64,000 nt of DNA from an uncultured Flavobacteriaceae bacterium (GCA_947501625.1 CANMWN010000001.1:693319-757318), one strand, 5' to 3'; positions 36,008 through 45,500 are shown, numbered from the stretch's first letter. The notes: a model not told the origin generated them from the sequence alone. Numbers and translations are program-made.

Positions 36008-37356
36008 AAGGGAGATATTCAAAATATTTAGTTCCAATTTCCATATTAATAGATTTATTAATCATTAACATTACTATGTTTCTGATTTCTAAAGAACTAT
36101 ATTTAGATTTTAATTATATTTTTTACATCAATTCCATTTGGTTAATCATAGCTTTTTATAGCAATTTTTATAAAGTGTATCGTTATACTAAAATTTCAAA
36201 AGTTATTTCGTTACTTATTGTTCAATTAGGAATTTTTTTCCTTGCCTATTTTGCATTTTTTGGATTATTTAAAGAAGGAGTCGAAATAGGGAAGCAGACC
36301 ATTACTATAGTTTATCTATTTAGTTTTTTAATAGTATTTAAATTTTTGTTTATTTATGCATTAAAAAAATATAGAATTGGCGGAGGTAATTTTCGAGATG
36401 TAATAATATTAGGAGGAAATCAATCAATAGAATCCTTAACCAACTTGTTTAATCTGAGAAACGATTTAGGATATAGATTCAAAGGTTATTTTTCTGATAA
36501 AACTTCGACAAAAGAAAAGTATTTGGGTAATTTGGACGATAGTTTTGAATATATTATTAAAAATCATATTGATGAAGTGTTTTGTTCAGTATCTGAATTA
36601 TCCAAAAAGGAAATAAATAAAACCATTGAGTTTTGTGAATTAAATAATATAACAATAAAATTAATTCCAAATTCTAAAGGACTTTTTAGTAAAGGGATGG
36701 TTTTAGATTATTATGATTATATACCTATTTTGTCATTAAAGAAATTACCCTTTGACAACCCTTTAATTAAGTATTCTAAAAGAATTTTTGATATATTTTT
36801 CTCCTTGCTTATAATAATATTTGTTCTATCATGGATAAGTGTTATTCTACTAATATTAATTAAACTTGAAACTAAAGGACCATTAATCTTTAAACAACTA
36901 AGAGATGGTTTAAATGGAAAACAATTTGAGTGTTATAAATTTAGATCTATGGGAATAAATAAAGATGCTGATAAGTTACAAGCAACAAAAGAAGATGCAA
37001 GAGTTACACGGATAGGAAAATTTATAAGAAAAACCAGCATTGATGAGTTGCCACAATTTATAAATGTTTTTAAAGGAGAAATGAGTGTAGTTGGTCCTAG
37101 GCCTCATATGACTAGTCAGTCAAAAAAATACGCGAAAGTGGTGGATAAATACTTTGTGAGAAATTTAGTAAAACCAGGTGTAACAGGATTATCACAAGTA
37201 CGTGGATATAGGGGTGAAATAGAAGAAGTTGCAGATATGGAAAACAGAGTGAGATTAGATATATTTTATATCAATAATTGGTCTTTCTTTTTAGATATTA
37301 AAATTATAGTCCAAACATTATTTAACGCAATAAAAGGAGAAGAAAAAGCATATTAA
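36004..37356 (+). CDS. Polyprenyl glycosylphosphotransferase initiating repeat-unit synthesis (WcaJ/WbaP-like)
   Basis: A 450-residue membrane enzyme that probably transfers a sugar-1-phosphate to undecaprenyl phosphate, starting the repeat unit. The N-terminal half has four hydrophobic segments within residues 1-120, then a nucleotide-binding-like domain (VIILGGNQSIESL), a further hydrophobic segment at about 264-287 and the catalytic bacterial-sugar-transferase domain: FKQLRDGLNGKQFECYKFRSM, the acidic pair Asp347-Glu348 in SIDELPQFINV, SVVGPRPH and VKPGVTGLSQVRG. The start is TTG at 36004, overlapping the GT4 stop as TTGA; the protein begins at the first residues expected and no ATG is near. 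Confidence 0.9.
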   Translation: MKGRYSKYLVPISILIDLLIINITMFLISKELYLDFNYIFYINSIWLIIAFYSNFYKVYRYTKISKVISLLIVQLGIFFLAYFAFFGLFKEGVEIGKQTITIVYLFSFLIVFKFLFIYALKKYRIGGGNFRDVIILGGNQSIESLTNLFNLRNDLGYRFKGYFSDKTSTKEKYLGNLDDSFEYIIKNHIDEVFCSVSELSKKEINKTIEFCELNNITIKLIPNSKGLFSKGMVLDYYDYIPILSLKKLPFDNPLIKYSKRIFDIFFSLLIIIFVLSWISVILLILIKLETKGPLIFKQLRDGLNGKQFECYKFRSMGINKDADKLQATKEDARVTRIGKFIRKTSIDELPQFINVFKGEMSVVGPRPHMTSQSKKYAKVVDKYFVRNLVKPGVTGLSQVRGYRGEIEEVADMENRVRLDIFYINNWSFFLDIKIIVQTLFNAIKGEEKAY

Positions 37357-38631
37357 ATGAATGTATTAATCATTGGTTCTGGAGGGAGAGAGCATGCAAT
37401 TGCTTGGAAATTAAAACAAAGCAGTATATTAGAAGAACTTTTTATTGCTCCAGGAAATGCAGGCACAAAAAGTTTAGGGACAAATTTAGATATTGGCGTT
37501 TCAGATTTTGATAGTATCAAGAAGGTAGTTCTAGAATATAAAATTGAACTTGTAATTGTTGGGCCTGAAGTTCCGCTTGTAGAAGGCATTCATGACTATT
37601 TTTTAGATGATCAAGAACTCAAAGGAGTACAGATAATAGGTCCTCAAAAATTTGCTGCACAACTAGAAGGAAGTAAAGAATTTGCTAAAGAATTTATGCA
37701 AAGACATAATATTCCAACTGCAGCATATAAAAGTTTCACTAAAGATAATTTGGAAGATGGCTTTCGGTTTTTAGAAAGTTTAAAACCGCCATACGTTTTG
37801 AAAGCAGATGGCTTAGCAGCAGGAAAAGGTGTTGTAATACTAGAAAATTTGAAAGAAGCTAAAGATGAATTAGCAGATATGTTGACCAATGAAAAATTTG
37901 GGACAGCAAGTAAAACCGTTGTTATTGAAGAGTTTTTAGATGGTATTGAGATGAGTTGCTTTATTTTAACTGATGGTGAAAGTTATATAAACCTTCCTAA
38001 TGCTAAAGATTATAAGCGTATTGGTGAAGGTGATAAAGGGTTAAACACGGGAGGAATGGGTGCAATTTCACCAGTTCCATTTGCTGATCAAGAATATTTA
38101 AAGAAAATAGAAGATAGGATTATTAAACCTACTGTTAATGGACTTAAAAAAGACAACATAGCTTATAAAGGGTTTATATTTTTTGGTTTAATACGTGTAA
38201 ATAATGAACCAATGGTTATTGAATATAACTGCCGTATGGGTGATCCCGAAACTGAAGTTGTCATTCCAAGAATTAAGTCAGATCTACTTGAATTGTTAGT
38301 TGCAACTGCTAAAAATGATTTAAAAAATGCTGTTGTTGAAATAGATAATAGATCAGCAACTACTGTGATGCTTGTTTCAGGAGGATATCCTGAAGCATAC
38401 GAGAAAGGAAAAGAAATCCATGGAATTGAAAATGTTAAAGACTCAATTCTTTTTCATGCAGGAACTAAATTTAATGAAAGTAATAAAGTCATTACTAATG
38501 GAGGAAGAGTCATTGCTGTAACTTCTTATGGAGATGATTTTAAAGATGCCCTTAAACAATCTTATACGAGTATTCAGAATATTGATTTTGAAAAAATGAA
38601 TTACCGAAAAGACATCGGTTTTGACCTCTAA
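37357..38631 (+). CDS. purD: Phosphoribosylamine--glycine ligase
   Basis: A 424-residue ATP-grasp enzyme of purine synthesis joining glycine to phosphoribosylamine. [16 protein letters not shown] opens the N-terminal domain; [45 protein letters not shown] and [17 protein letters not shown] are clear signatures. Its ATG follows the stop of the initiating transferase with no gap, so it may be transcribed with the sugar locus, although it is a housekeeping gene. It overlaps the next gene by 11 bases. Confidence 0.96.
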   Translation: MNVLIIGSGGREHAIAWKLKQSSILEELFIAPGNAGTKSLGTNLDIGVSDFDSIKKVVLEYKIELVIVGPEVPLVEGIHDYFLDDQELKGVQIIGPQKFAAQLEGSKEFAKEFMQRHNIPTAAYKSFTKDNLEDGFRFLESLKPPYVLKADGLAAGKGVVILENLKEAKDELADMLTNEKFGTASKTVVIEEFLDGIEMSCFILTDGESYINLPNAKDYKRIGEGDKGLNTGGMGAISPVPFADQEYLKKIEDRIIKPTVNGLKKDNIAYKGFIFFGLIRVNNEPMVIEYNCRMGDPETEVVIPRIKSDLLELLVATAKNDLKNAVVEIDNRSATTVMLVSGGYPEAYEKGKEIHGIENVKDSILFHAGTKFNESNKVITNGGRVIAVTSYGDDFKDALKQSYTSIQNIDFEKMNYRKDIGFDL

Positions 38632-39679
38632 AAAGAAGATATTAGTTGCTCCACTAAATTGGGGGATTGGTCACGCTACTAGATGTGTCCCTATAATTAA
38701 TAAGTCAATAGAGTTAGGATTTAATCCAATTATTGCAAGCGATGGAAACGCATTAAAGTTACTTCAAAAAGAGTTTCCGAAATTAGAATCTTTAGAATTA
38801 CCATCTTATAAAATCAAATACCCAAAAAATGGTACTTTTTTCAAGTGGAAAATTATTTTATGTATCCCATCAATTCTAAAAGCAATAAAACTTGAAAGGA
38901 AAATTGTAAAAAAGATTATTGAAAATGAAAATATTGCTGGAATTATTTCTGATAATAGACTTGGAGTAAGAAACCTAAAAATTCCGTCAGTAATAATATC
39001 ACATCAACTTAACGTTTTATCAGGTACAACCACTTTTTTGAGTAGTTTTTTACATCAACTATATATCAATAAGTTTGATGAATGTTGGGTGCCTGATTTC
39101 AAAAATAAAAATAGTTTAGCATTTAAATTGTCGCATTCAAAGAGGGTAAAGCAACAGAAATTTATTGGCATTTTAAGCAGATTTAAGAAGAGAGAATCTT
39201 TGTTCAAATATGATATGTTGATTTTATTATCTGGAGTTGAGCCCTTGAGAAGTAAATTGGAAAAGAAATTAATTTCAGAATTAAAAAATTACAGAGGTAA
39301 AGTATTGTTTGTTAAAGGTAACATTTCTGAGAAACAAGAAAAAAGAGTAATTGATAATATTACATATTATAATTTTTTATTAGGTAGTGAATTGGAAAGT
39401 GCAATTAATGAAAGTAATATTATTATAACACGCTCTGGATATTCTACAATTATGGATTTGGCAATGATGAGAAAGAAAGCATTTTTTATTCCAACAAAAG
39501 GGCAATACGAACAAGAATATTTAGCAAAATATTTAGAAAGTTTAAAAATAGCACCTTATTCAACTACCGATAAATTTAAAATTGAAATGTTAAGAGAAGT
39601 AGAAAATTATAGTGGATTCTCTTCCAATTATGAATCGGAAATTAAACCAGAATTATTTTACCTTTTCTATGGTAAATGA
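38621..39679 (+). CDS. MurG/GT28-like glycosyltransferase family protein
   Basis: A 352-residue GT-B-type protein. It starts [21 protein letters not shown], where the Gly-x-Gly-His-x-x-Arg motif resembles MurG/PseG-like acceptor loops, and the C-terminal part [26 protein letters not shown] is like the UDP-sugar-binding region of GT28 enzymes (shown here as two motifs, [11 protein letters not shown] and [14 protein letters not shown]). The start appears to be TTG at 38621, inside the end of purD; no ATG occurs before the glycine-rich motif. Substrates are unknown. Its last 27 bases overlap the 3' end of the convergent histidine kinase gene. Confidence 0.7.
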   Translation: MTSKKKILVAPLNWGIGHATRCVPIINKSIELGFNPIIASDGNALKLLQKEFPKLESLELPSYKIKYPKNGTFFKWKIILCIPSILKAIKLERKIVKKIIENENIAGIISDNRLGVRNLKIPSVIISHQLNVLSGTTTFLSSFLHQLYINKFDECWVPDFKNKNSLAFKLSHSKRVKQQKFIGILSRFKKRESLFKYDMLILLSGVEPLRSKLEKKLISELKNYRGKVLFVKGNISEKQEKRVIDNITYYNFLLGSELESAINESNIIITRSGYSTIMDLAMMRKKAFFIPTKGQYEQEYLAKYLESLKIAPYSTTDKFKIEMLREVENYSGFSSNYESEIKPELFYLFYGK

Positions 39680-40693
39680 AAATTCTGAACCTTTACCAAA
39701 TTCGCTTTCTACCAATATTTTTTCGTTGTGCGCCTCCACAATATGTTTTACAATTGAAAGTCCTAAACCAGATCCACCTTGCTCTCTAGACCGACTTTGA
39801 TCAACTCTATAAAAACGTTCAAATAACCTTGGCAAATGTGCTTTTTTGATTCCCTCACCATTATCAGCAATTTTAACTAAGAGTTTATTTTGTTGATAAG
39901 GATTAAGACTTATAGTGGTCATTCCATCTTGGGAGCCATATTTAATAGAGTTTACTATTAAGTTAATTAAAACTTGCTCAATTCTTTTTAAATCACCATT
40001 AACTAGTATTGGAACATCATAATTTTTATCAAACCCAAGAGTTATATTATTTTTTTTGGCTTTCATTTCCAATAAATCTAAAACTCCTTGAACCAATTCA
40101 ACAATATTAAACTGTTCAATTTTCATTCCAAGTTCATTGGATTCCAATTTAGAAATCATATCTAAATCTTCAACTATTGACACTAATCTTTCAACACCTT
40201 TATTGGCTCTATCTAAATACTTTTCTCTTATTTGTTTGTCGTTTACAGCACCGTTTAATAATGTAAGAATGTAGCCTTGAACTGTAAATAAAGGCGTTTT
40301 TAATTCATGAGAAATGGTTCCTAAAAACTCTCTTCTATAGGATTCTCTTGCATTTAATGTAGCAATTTCGATTTTTTTATCTTCTGCAAATTTCTTTACT
40401 TCTCTGGAAAGGGTTTCCATGTTAGTTGTTATAGTAGATTTGTTAAAATCACTGGAATTAAGAAGTGATACTTCATCATAAATTTGCTTTACACGTTTGT
40501 ATATAAAAGTTTCAACTCTTATTTGAATAACAATTACCGAAAGAATGAAAATACTAAGTAAAAGAACACCTAAAAAGCCAAAATCTATTTGTTTTTTTAA
40601 AAGGTAACTCATAAGAAGATACAGAAAGAAAACTATTGATGTAACAATCAAAGAAGACCAAAAGGCAAATGTATATGTCTTTTTATATTTCAC
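39653..40693 (-). CDS. Sensor histidine kinase, PhoR-like
   Basis: A 346-residue two-component kinase. Two transmembrane helices (about residues 11-31 and 37-58) are joined by only a few residues, so there is almost no periplasmic sensor domain. A linker is followed by the HisKA domain with the phosphorylated His129 in FLGTISHELKTP and the ATPase domain with N box LINLIVNSIKYG, ADNGEGI, FERFYRVDQSRSREQGG and GLGLSIVKHIVE. It follows its response regulator without a gap, in the usual order for PhoB-PhoR pairs. The signal sensed is not apparent; it may come from a partner protein or the membrane. Confidence 0.92.
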   Translation of the reverse strand: MKYKKTYTFAFWSSLIVTSIVFFLYLLMSYLLKKQIDFGFLGVLLLSIFILSVIVIQIRVETFIYKRVKQIYDEVSLLNSSDFNKSTITTNMETLSREVKKFAEDKKIEIATLNARESYRREFLGTISHELKTPLFTVQGYILTLLNGAVNDKQIREKYLDRANKGVERLVSIVEDLDMISKLESNELGMKIEQFNIVELVQGVLDLLEMKAKKNNITLGFDKNYDVPILVNGDLKRIEQVLINLIVNSIKYGSQDGMTTISLNPYQQNKLLVKIADNGEGIKKAHLPRLFERFYRVDQSRSREQGGSGLGLSIVKHIVEAHNEKILVESEFGKGSEFSFTIEKVK

Positions 40694-41383
40694 TTATTTT
40701 TTTAATGAAATAAACTTGTAACCAACACCTTTGATAGTTTTAAAGTGATCGTCACCTATTTTTTCTCTTAGTTTTCTTATATGTACATCTATAGTTCTTC
40801 CCCCTACAACAACATCGCTTCCCCAAACAGCACCTAAAATTTCCTCTCTCTTAAATACTTTTCCTGGATTGGAAATTAATAATGACAACAATTCAAATTC
40901 CTTTCTAGGCAATGAAATATCAACTCCATCTTTAGTAATAAGGTATTTTTCTCGGTTAACACTAATAGAATCTACTTTAATAAGACTTTCATTATCAGTA
41001 GTCTTAAGTCGCCTAAGGAGTGATTTTACTTTGCTTATAAGTACTTTTGGTTTTACAGGCTTGGTAATATAATCATCAGCGCCAGCATCAAATCCAGCAA
41101 CTTGAGAATAATCTTCCCCTCGAGCTGTAAAAAAAGCAATAATAACATCTTGGAGTTCTTTAAATTCTCTAATTTTTTCACAAGCTTCAATACCATCCAT
41201 TTCAGGCATCATTACATCCATTAAAATTAGGTTTGGAACTATGTTTTGAGCAGTTTCAACGGCTTCATTTCCATTTTTAGCAGTATAGATGTCGTAACCT
41301 TCTTTTTTAAGATTATAACCAACAATTTCAAGAATATCAGGCTCGTCATCAACTAGAAGTATTTTAATATCTTTAGGATTCAT
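40694..41383 (-). CDS. OmpR/PhoB-family response regulator
   Basis: A 229-residue transcription regulator. The receiver domain has the acidic pocket VDDEPD (residues 11-16), the phospho-acceptor Asp56 in LILMDVMMPEMDG and Lys in DDYITKPVKPK. The C-terminal winged-helix DNA-binding domain includes LPRKEFELLSLLISNPGKVFKREEIL and VDVHIRKLREKIGD as split motifs (VFKREEIL, DVHIRKLREKIGDD). It is the first gene of a two-gene operon with the kinase. A TATCTTTG box lies 26 bases upstream. Regulated genes are unknown. Confidence 0.94.
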   Translation of the reverse strand: MNPKDIKILLVDDEPDILEIVGYNLKKEGYDIYTAKNGNEAVETAQNIVPNLILMDVMMPEMDGIEACEKIREFKELQDVIIAFFTARGEDYSQVAGFDAGADDYITKPVKPKVLISKVKSLLRRLKTTDNESLIKVDSISVNREKYLITKDGVDISLPRKEFELLSLLISNPGKVFKREEILGAVWGSDVVVGGRTIDVHIRKLREKIGDDHFKTIKGVGYKFISLKK

Positions 41384-41409
41384 GAACTATTAATAACTAT
41401 TAAACTTTT

Positions 41410-41417
41410 CAAAGATA
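41410..41417 (-). promoter_or_regulatory. -7 promoter box of the two-component operon
   Basis: TATCTTTG on the minus strand fits TAnnTTTG and ends 26 bases before the ATG. No TTG was found at the normal spacing. Confidence 0.45.
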
Positions 41418-41552
41418 CTTATTAATACACTATAAATAATACTTCTTAACATTCATTTAATGTAATAGTAAAAATTATTTTACAATACACAATATTAAGA
41501 TTGTTAAAACGTTAATTGTGCTTTTTTCTTTCTTTTTTTAGAGAAAAACACC

Positions 41553-41560
41553 TATATTTG
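41553..41560 (+). promoter_or_regulatory. -7 promoter box of the 309-residue T9SS protein gene
   Basis: TATATTTG lies 40 bases (start to start) before the ATG. The sequence from here to the ATG is closely matched upstream of 42683 (both contain AGTCCTTAA and the same spacing). The rest of the 209-base gap holds a bulged CACAA/TTGTG hairpin at 41488-41520 followed by T-rich DNA, of unclear meaning. Confidence 0.5.
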
Positions 41561-41592
41561 AAGTCCTTAATTCAAATAACAAAACATAGATT

Positions 41593-42522
41593 ATGAAAAA
41601 ACTTTACTTTTTATTTATATTATTAATTACTACAGGTGTCTCTTTTGGGCAAACTGTATATGTTGATGAACTTTTCAATTATAGTGATGGAAATTTGGTT
41701 GGTTCTGGAGGTTGGGCATCTCATAGTGGAGCAGGTTCAGTTCCAGTACAAGTGGTTTCTAGTGAAATAATTTTATCTCATGCATCTGGAGCTAGAGAGG
41801 ATGTAAATATACCTTTTTCAGAAGTAACATCTGGTAATATATATGCTAGTTTTAATATTCAAGTTTCAGATACTGCACCAATTTCTGGTTCTGATTCAGA
41901 ATATTTTGCACATTTTAATTCTGGAGCTTTTAGAGCACGTGTCGATGTTGTTCCACCTTCGGGTTCAGGTACTGGAGATGATTTTTCCTTAGGAATTGCA
42001 TCAACTTCGAGTACAGCAGAAGTCACTTGGGCTTCAGACTTAACGTTCAATACTACTTATAAAGTTAGTGTTAGATATAATATTTCAACAGGAGTATCTA
42101 CTCTATGGGTTGATGCATCTGCGGAGTCCGATACATCAATTTCTACAGCTGTTAGTACAGGTACATCGATAAATGCTTTTTCATTTAGACAATCTGATTC
42201 GAGTTCTGATGAAACTATCACTGTTGATAATTTAGTTGTTAGTGATGATTTTGATAGAACTTTATCTGTACAGGGTGTTCGTAACGAAATAACAAACTTC
42301 TCTACCTATCCAAATCCAGTTACAAATGGTGAGTTTTTTATAAACTCGGCAAGTAATGCAGATAAGAATGTGCAGATTTATGATATGCTTGGAAAGCAAG
42401 TATATACTAAAAATATAACTGCTAACGAGAAAGTTGACGTTGCAAACCTTAATACTGGTATTTATATATTAAAAGTTGTTGAAGAAGGTAAAACTGCAAC
42501 AAGAAAATTGGTGATTAAGTAA
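41593..42522 (+). CDS. Secreted protein with T9SS sorting tail
   Basis: A 309-residue protein with a clear signal peptide (MKKLYFLFILLITTGVSFGQ) and a T9SS type A sorting domain in the last 75 residues (STYPNPVTNGEFFIN, then NTGIYILKVVEEGK, ending RKLVIK). The middle, about residues 22-215, is rich in Ser, Thr, Gly and beta-branched residues and looks like an all-beta carbohydrate-binding or lectin-like domain (FNYSDGNLVGSGGW, FSFRQSDSSSDETITVDNL), but no catalytic residues were recognised. Its sorting tail is about 60 percent similar by eye to that of the next gene, as is the promoter and leader. Confidence 0.8.
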   Translation: MKKLYFLFILLITTGVSFGQTVYVDELFNYSDGNLVGSGGWASHSGAGSVPVQVVSSEIILSHASGAREDVNIPFSEVTSGNIYASFNIQVSDTAPISGSDSEYFAHFNSGAFRARVDVVPPSGSGTGDDFSLGIASTSSTAEVTWASDLTFNTTYKVSVRYNISTGVSTLWVDASAESDTSISTAVSTGTSINAFSFRQSDSSSDETITVDNLVVSDDFDRTLSVQGVRNEITNFSTYPNPVTNGEFFINSASNADKNVQIYDMLGKQVYTKNITANEKVDVANLNTGIYILKVVEEGKTATRKLVIK

Positions 42523-42543
42523 ACTTAACCAAATAAAAATTTT

Positions 42544-42574
42544 AAAAAGCACTCAACTTGTTGAGTGCTTTTTA
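42544..42574 (+). terminator. Intrinsic terminator after the 309-residue protein gene
   Basis: AAAAAGCACTCAA and TTGAGTGCTTTTT form a 13-bp stem with a four-base loop (CTTG) followed by T-rich sequence. Confidence 0.9.
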
Positions 42575-42642
42575 ATTTTACAAAATATTTATTATCAAAT
42601 TGTTAAATATTATATGATTTCGAAAGATATTATAAAAAAACG

Positions 42643-42650
42643 TATCTTTA
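42643..42650 (+). promoter_or_regulatory. -7-like promoter box of the 672-residue T9SS protein gene
   Basis: TATCTTTA, one base off TAnnTTTG, stands exactly 40 bases before the ATG, the same as the box at 41553. The intervening leader is very similar between the two genes. Confidence 0.45.
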
Positions 42651-42682
42651 CAGTCCTTAAATTAAATTACAAACTATATATT

Positions 42683-44701
42683 ATGAAAAAACTTTACTTT
42701 TTATTATTCTCAATACTTTTAAGTTCCTTTTCATTTGCACAGGATGTGGCAGTGAATGGAGATTTTGAAAGTTGGACAGGAGGGATTCTAGATACTTGGA
42801 CTTCTGAATCTGGAACAACAATAACTGAAGAGACAACGACTGTAGCCCAAGGTTCTTCTGCGGCTAATTTTGAGGTTACAACAGGCACACAAGGGAATAC
42901 AGATTTTAGACAAGCTATTACTGTAACAGCAGGAAACACTTATGATGTGAGTGTGCAAGTATATCACATGGATACCGAATCTCAAGCAAGATTATATGCA
43001 GGTGATTATAGAGGTTATTCAGATGAAACACTTACTGGGCAATGGCAAACAATTTCTTACCAATATATTCCTGGTACGAGTGGATCTGTTGAATTTGGGT
43101 TACGTTTTTATGACGTTGCTGGATTTGATGGTTCATCTACAATCATTATTGATGATTTTCAAGTAGTTGAAACTGCAGCACCAAGTTCATGCTTCAATCT
43201 TAGTTTAGGTTCTGATAATTTTGAATTGGTTAATGTTACTACTAATAGTGATGGTGATGTTTGGGAGTTTTCTTCAGGTGAATATAGTATGAACGGATAT
43301 TGTGGTTCTGGATGTTCTGAAGCAGTAAATCAATGGTTAATTTTTGGGCCATTAGATTTGACAGGTGTATCAGATTTAGCTATGACTTTTAATAGTACTG
43401 AAGGTTTTGATGGCACTGACTTATTAGTCCAATATACAAATTCTTATTCTGGATGTCCAGATAGTACAACTTGGACTACTGCAGCAACAATTTCTGATGA
43501 CGGAGCTCAAAATATAGATTTATCAGCAGCGAGCGGAACAACAGTTTTTGTAGGAATTCAATATGAAGATTCAGACGGTACTTATTCAGGTTGGGATTTA
43601 TCAAACGTGATTCTTGATGCTACTACTTGTCCAACATTAGGAACTAGACCTACTTCTGATTGTGGTACTTGTGATATAACTTTAGGGTCAGAATCTTATT
43701 CATGTGCTACAAATACAGACGGAGATGATAATGATAATGTAACTATCATGATTCCTTATACAGGTGTTGAAGGAACAATTACTTCAGTTACAACTACTTC
43801 TGGAGGAACAGTTGCCGGAGACGATCCGTCAACAGTTACCGATGGTACAATAGAAATTACTGGGTTAATGGAAGGAGATGCCTGGGATTTGACAATTAAT
43901 GGAGGAGATTGTGATGGAACTACTATTTCTGGTACAGTTCCTTCTGATCAATGTGATCCAGTTTATTTAGTAATTAATGAAATTTTAGCTGATCCTGATG
44001 CTACTAATGGTGATGCAAATGGTGATAGTACAGTTGAAACTTCACAAGATGAGTTTGTTGAAATTTATAATACTGACGCTTCAAGTATTGACATTTCTGG
44101 ATATATATTAGCTGACGGGAATAGTGACAGACATGTTTTCCCTGCTTCAACTGTAATTCCAGCAGGAGGCTTTATTGTTGTTTTTGGAGGAGGAACTCCT
44201 ACAGGCTTTTCTGTTTTAACTCAGACTGCTTCAACAGGAGCTTTAGGTTTAAATAATGGCGGAGATTCTGTAATTCTTAAAGATGATGTTGGTACTGTTC
44301 TTATTACCGAAAGTTATGGTAGTGAAGGAGGTAATAACCAATCATTAGGAAGAGAGCCAGATTTTTCAGGGGCTTTTGTTCAGCATAGTACTATAACTAA
44401 TGCTGACCCTTATTTTTCTCCAGGAGCAGAAAATGTGGGTTCTTCATTATCAGTGGTTAAAAATGACATTGAAGGTTTTGCAATATATCCAAATCCAGTA
44501 AACAATGGAGAGTTTATGATGAATTCATTAAGTAATATGGAAAGAAGTGTACAGATTTACGATTTATTAGGGAAACAAGTATATGCTAAAAATGTATTGC
44601 CAAATGAAACAGTAAAAGTTATGAATCTTAATTCAGGAGTTTATATCTTAAAAGTTATTGAAGAAGGTAAAACTGCTTCAAGAAAGTTAGTAATTCAATA
44701 A
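42683..44701 (+). CDS. Secreted lamin-tail-domain protein with T9SS sorting tail
   Basis: A 672-residue exported protein with signal peptide MKKLYFLLFSILLSSFSFAQ. An upstream in-frame ATG at 42614 would add 23 residues before the signal peptide, inside the promoter, and is rejected. The N-terminal region (about 22-170) resembles a carbohydrate-binding module (FRQAITVTAGNTYDVSVQV); the next has paired Cys residues and beta repeats; residues about 445-590 form a lamin-tail domain (YLVINEILADPDATNG, DEFVEIYNTDASSIDISGY, LNNGGDSVILKDDVG). The sorting tail (AIYPNPVNNGEFMMN ... RKLVIQ) closes it. Lamin-tail domains occur in secreted nucleases and adhesins; no nuclease residues were seen here. A terminator follows. 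Confidence 0.82.
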   Translation: MKKLYFLLFSILLSSFSFAQDVAVNGDFESWTGGILDTWTSESGTTITEETTTVAQGSSAANFEVTTGTQGNTDFRQAITVTAGNTYDVSVQVYHMDTESQARLYAGDYRGYSDETLTGQWQTISYQYIPGTSGSVEFGLRFYDVAGFDGSSTIIIDDFQVVETAAPSSCFNLSLGSDNFELVNVTTNSDGDVWEFSSGEYSMNGYCGSGCSEAVNQWLIFGPLDLTGVSDLAMTFNSTEGFDGTDLLVQYTNSYSGCPDSTTWTTAATISDDGAQNIDLSAASGTTVFVGIQYEDSDGTYSGWDLSNVILDATTCPTLGTRPTSDCGTCDITLGSESYSCATNTDGDDNDNVTIMIPYTGVEGTITSVTTTSGGTVAGDDPSTVTDGTIEITGLMEGDAWDLTINGGDCDGTTISGTVPSDQCDPVYLVINEILADPDATNGDANGDSTVETSQDEFVEIYNTDASSIDISGYILADGNSDRHVFPASTVIPAGGFIVVFGGGTPTGFSVLTQTASTGALGLNNGGDSVILKDDVGTVLITESYGSEGGNNQSLGREPDFSGAFVQHSTITNADPYFSPGAENVGSSLSVVKNDIEGFAIYPNPVNNGEFMMNSLSNMERSVQIYDLLGKQVYAKNVLPNETVKVMNLNSGVYILKVIEEGKTASRKLVIQ

Positions 44702-44728
44702 TTACAGTTTTCTAAATTATATTTTAAA

Positions 44729-44757
44729 AGCGTTCTGAATTTCAGAACGCTTTTTTT
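44729..44757 (+). terminator. Intrinsic terminator after the lamin-tail protein gene
   Basis: AGCGTTCTGAA and TTCAGAACGCT form a stem of ten or more base pairs with a short loop, followed by a T-run. Confidence 0.9.
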
Positions 44758-44758
44758 G

Positions 44759-44766
44759 TATCTTTA
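44759..44766 (+). promoter_or_regulatory. -7-like promoter box of the exonuclease gene
   Basis: TATCTTTA immediately follows the terminator and precedes the ATG by 17 bases. It deviates from TAnnTTTG at the last base. Confidence 0.4.
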
Positions 44767-44783
44767 TAAAAAATTGTAGTACT

Positions 44784-45500
44784 ATGAACCAAAAAATTGA
44801 CTTTAAGAATATCTTATTTTTAGACATTGAAACCGTCCCTGAATCAAAATCATTTTCTGATTTATCAGAAGAGAAACAAGAATTATTTACATTAAAAACT
44901 CAGTATCAACGCAAAGATGAAAAAAGCGCTGAAGAGTTTTATGAACGAGCAGGAATATGGGCTGAGTTTGGTAAAATAATTTGTATATCTGTTGGTTTCT
45001 TCTCACAATTTGATAATGAACGACTATTTAGAGTAAAATCGTTTTATAATGATGATGAACGCTTAATTTTAAATGAATTTAAAGATTTATTAGACAAACA
45101 TTTTAATGGCGTAAATCACCTGTTATGTGCTCACAATGGCAAAGAATTTGACTTTCCTTACATTGCTCGAAGAATGATTATTAATAGTATAGAACTGCCT
45201 AAAAAACTGAACTTGTTTGGAAAAAAGCCTTGGGAAATCCCACATTTAGACACAATGGAATTGTGGAAATTTGGCGACTATAAACATTTTACATCACTTA
45301 AATTAATGACACATATTTTGGAGATTCCATCACCAAAAGAAGATATAGATGGTAGTCAAGTTGCTAAAGTTTATTATGAGGAAAAAAACTTAGAAAGAAT
45401 TGTCACATATTGTGAAAGAGATACAATTGCAGTTGCACAATTATTACTTAGACTTAATAATTTGGAACTTTTAAACGAATTAGAAATTTTGAAAGTTTAA
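44784..45500 (+). CDS. Predicted 3'-5' exonuclease (DEDD, PolB-like)
   Basis: A 238-residue RNase H-fold exonuclease. Motif I is LFLDIETVPE with Asp14 and Glu16; motif II is in LLCAHNGKEFDFPYIARRM (split: LLCAHNGKEFDF); motif III is near RIVTYCERDTIAVAQLLLR, giving the last acidic residue. The pattern fits the stand-alone PolB-like exonucleases common in Bacteroidota. It may act in DNA repair or RNA processing. Its 3' end overlaps the convergent ABC-F gene by four bases, with no terminator between. Confidence 0.85.
   Translation: MNQKIDFKNILFLDIETVPESKSFSDLSEEKQELFTLKTQYQRKDEKSAEEFYERAGIWAEFGKIICISVGFFSQFDNERLFRVKSFYNDDERLILNEFKDLLDKHFNGVNHLLCAHNGKEFDFPYIARRMIINSIELPKKLNLFGKKPWEIPHLDTMELWKFGDYKHFTSLKLMTHILEIPSPKEDIDGSQVAKVYYEEKNLERIVTYCERDTIAVAQLLLRLNNLELLNELEILKV

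Noticed and set aside
42614-42682. An upstream ATG extending the lamin-tail protein by 23 residues
   Set aside because: It would begin before the promoter box at 42643 and place extra residues ahead of a perfect signal peptide.
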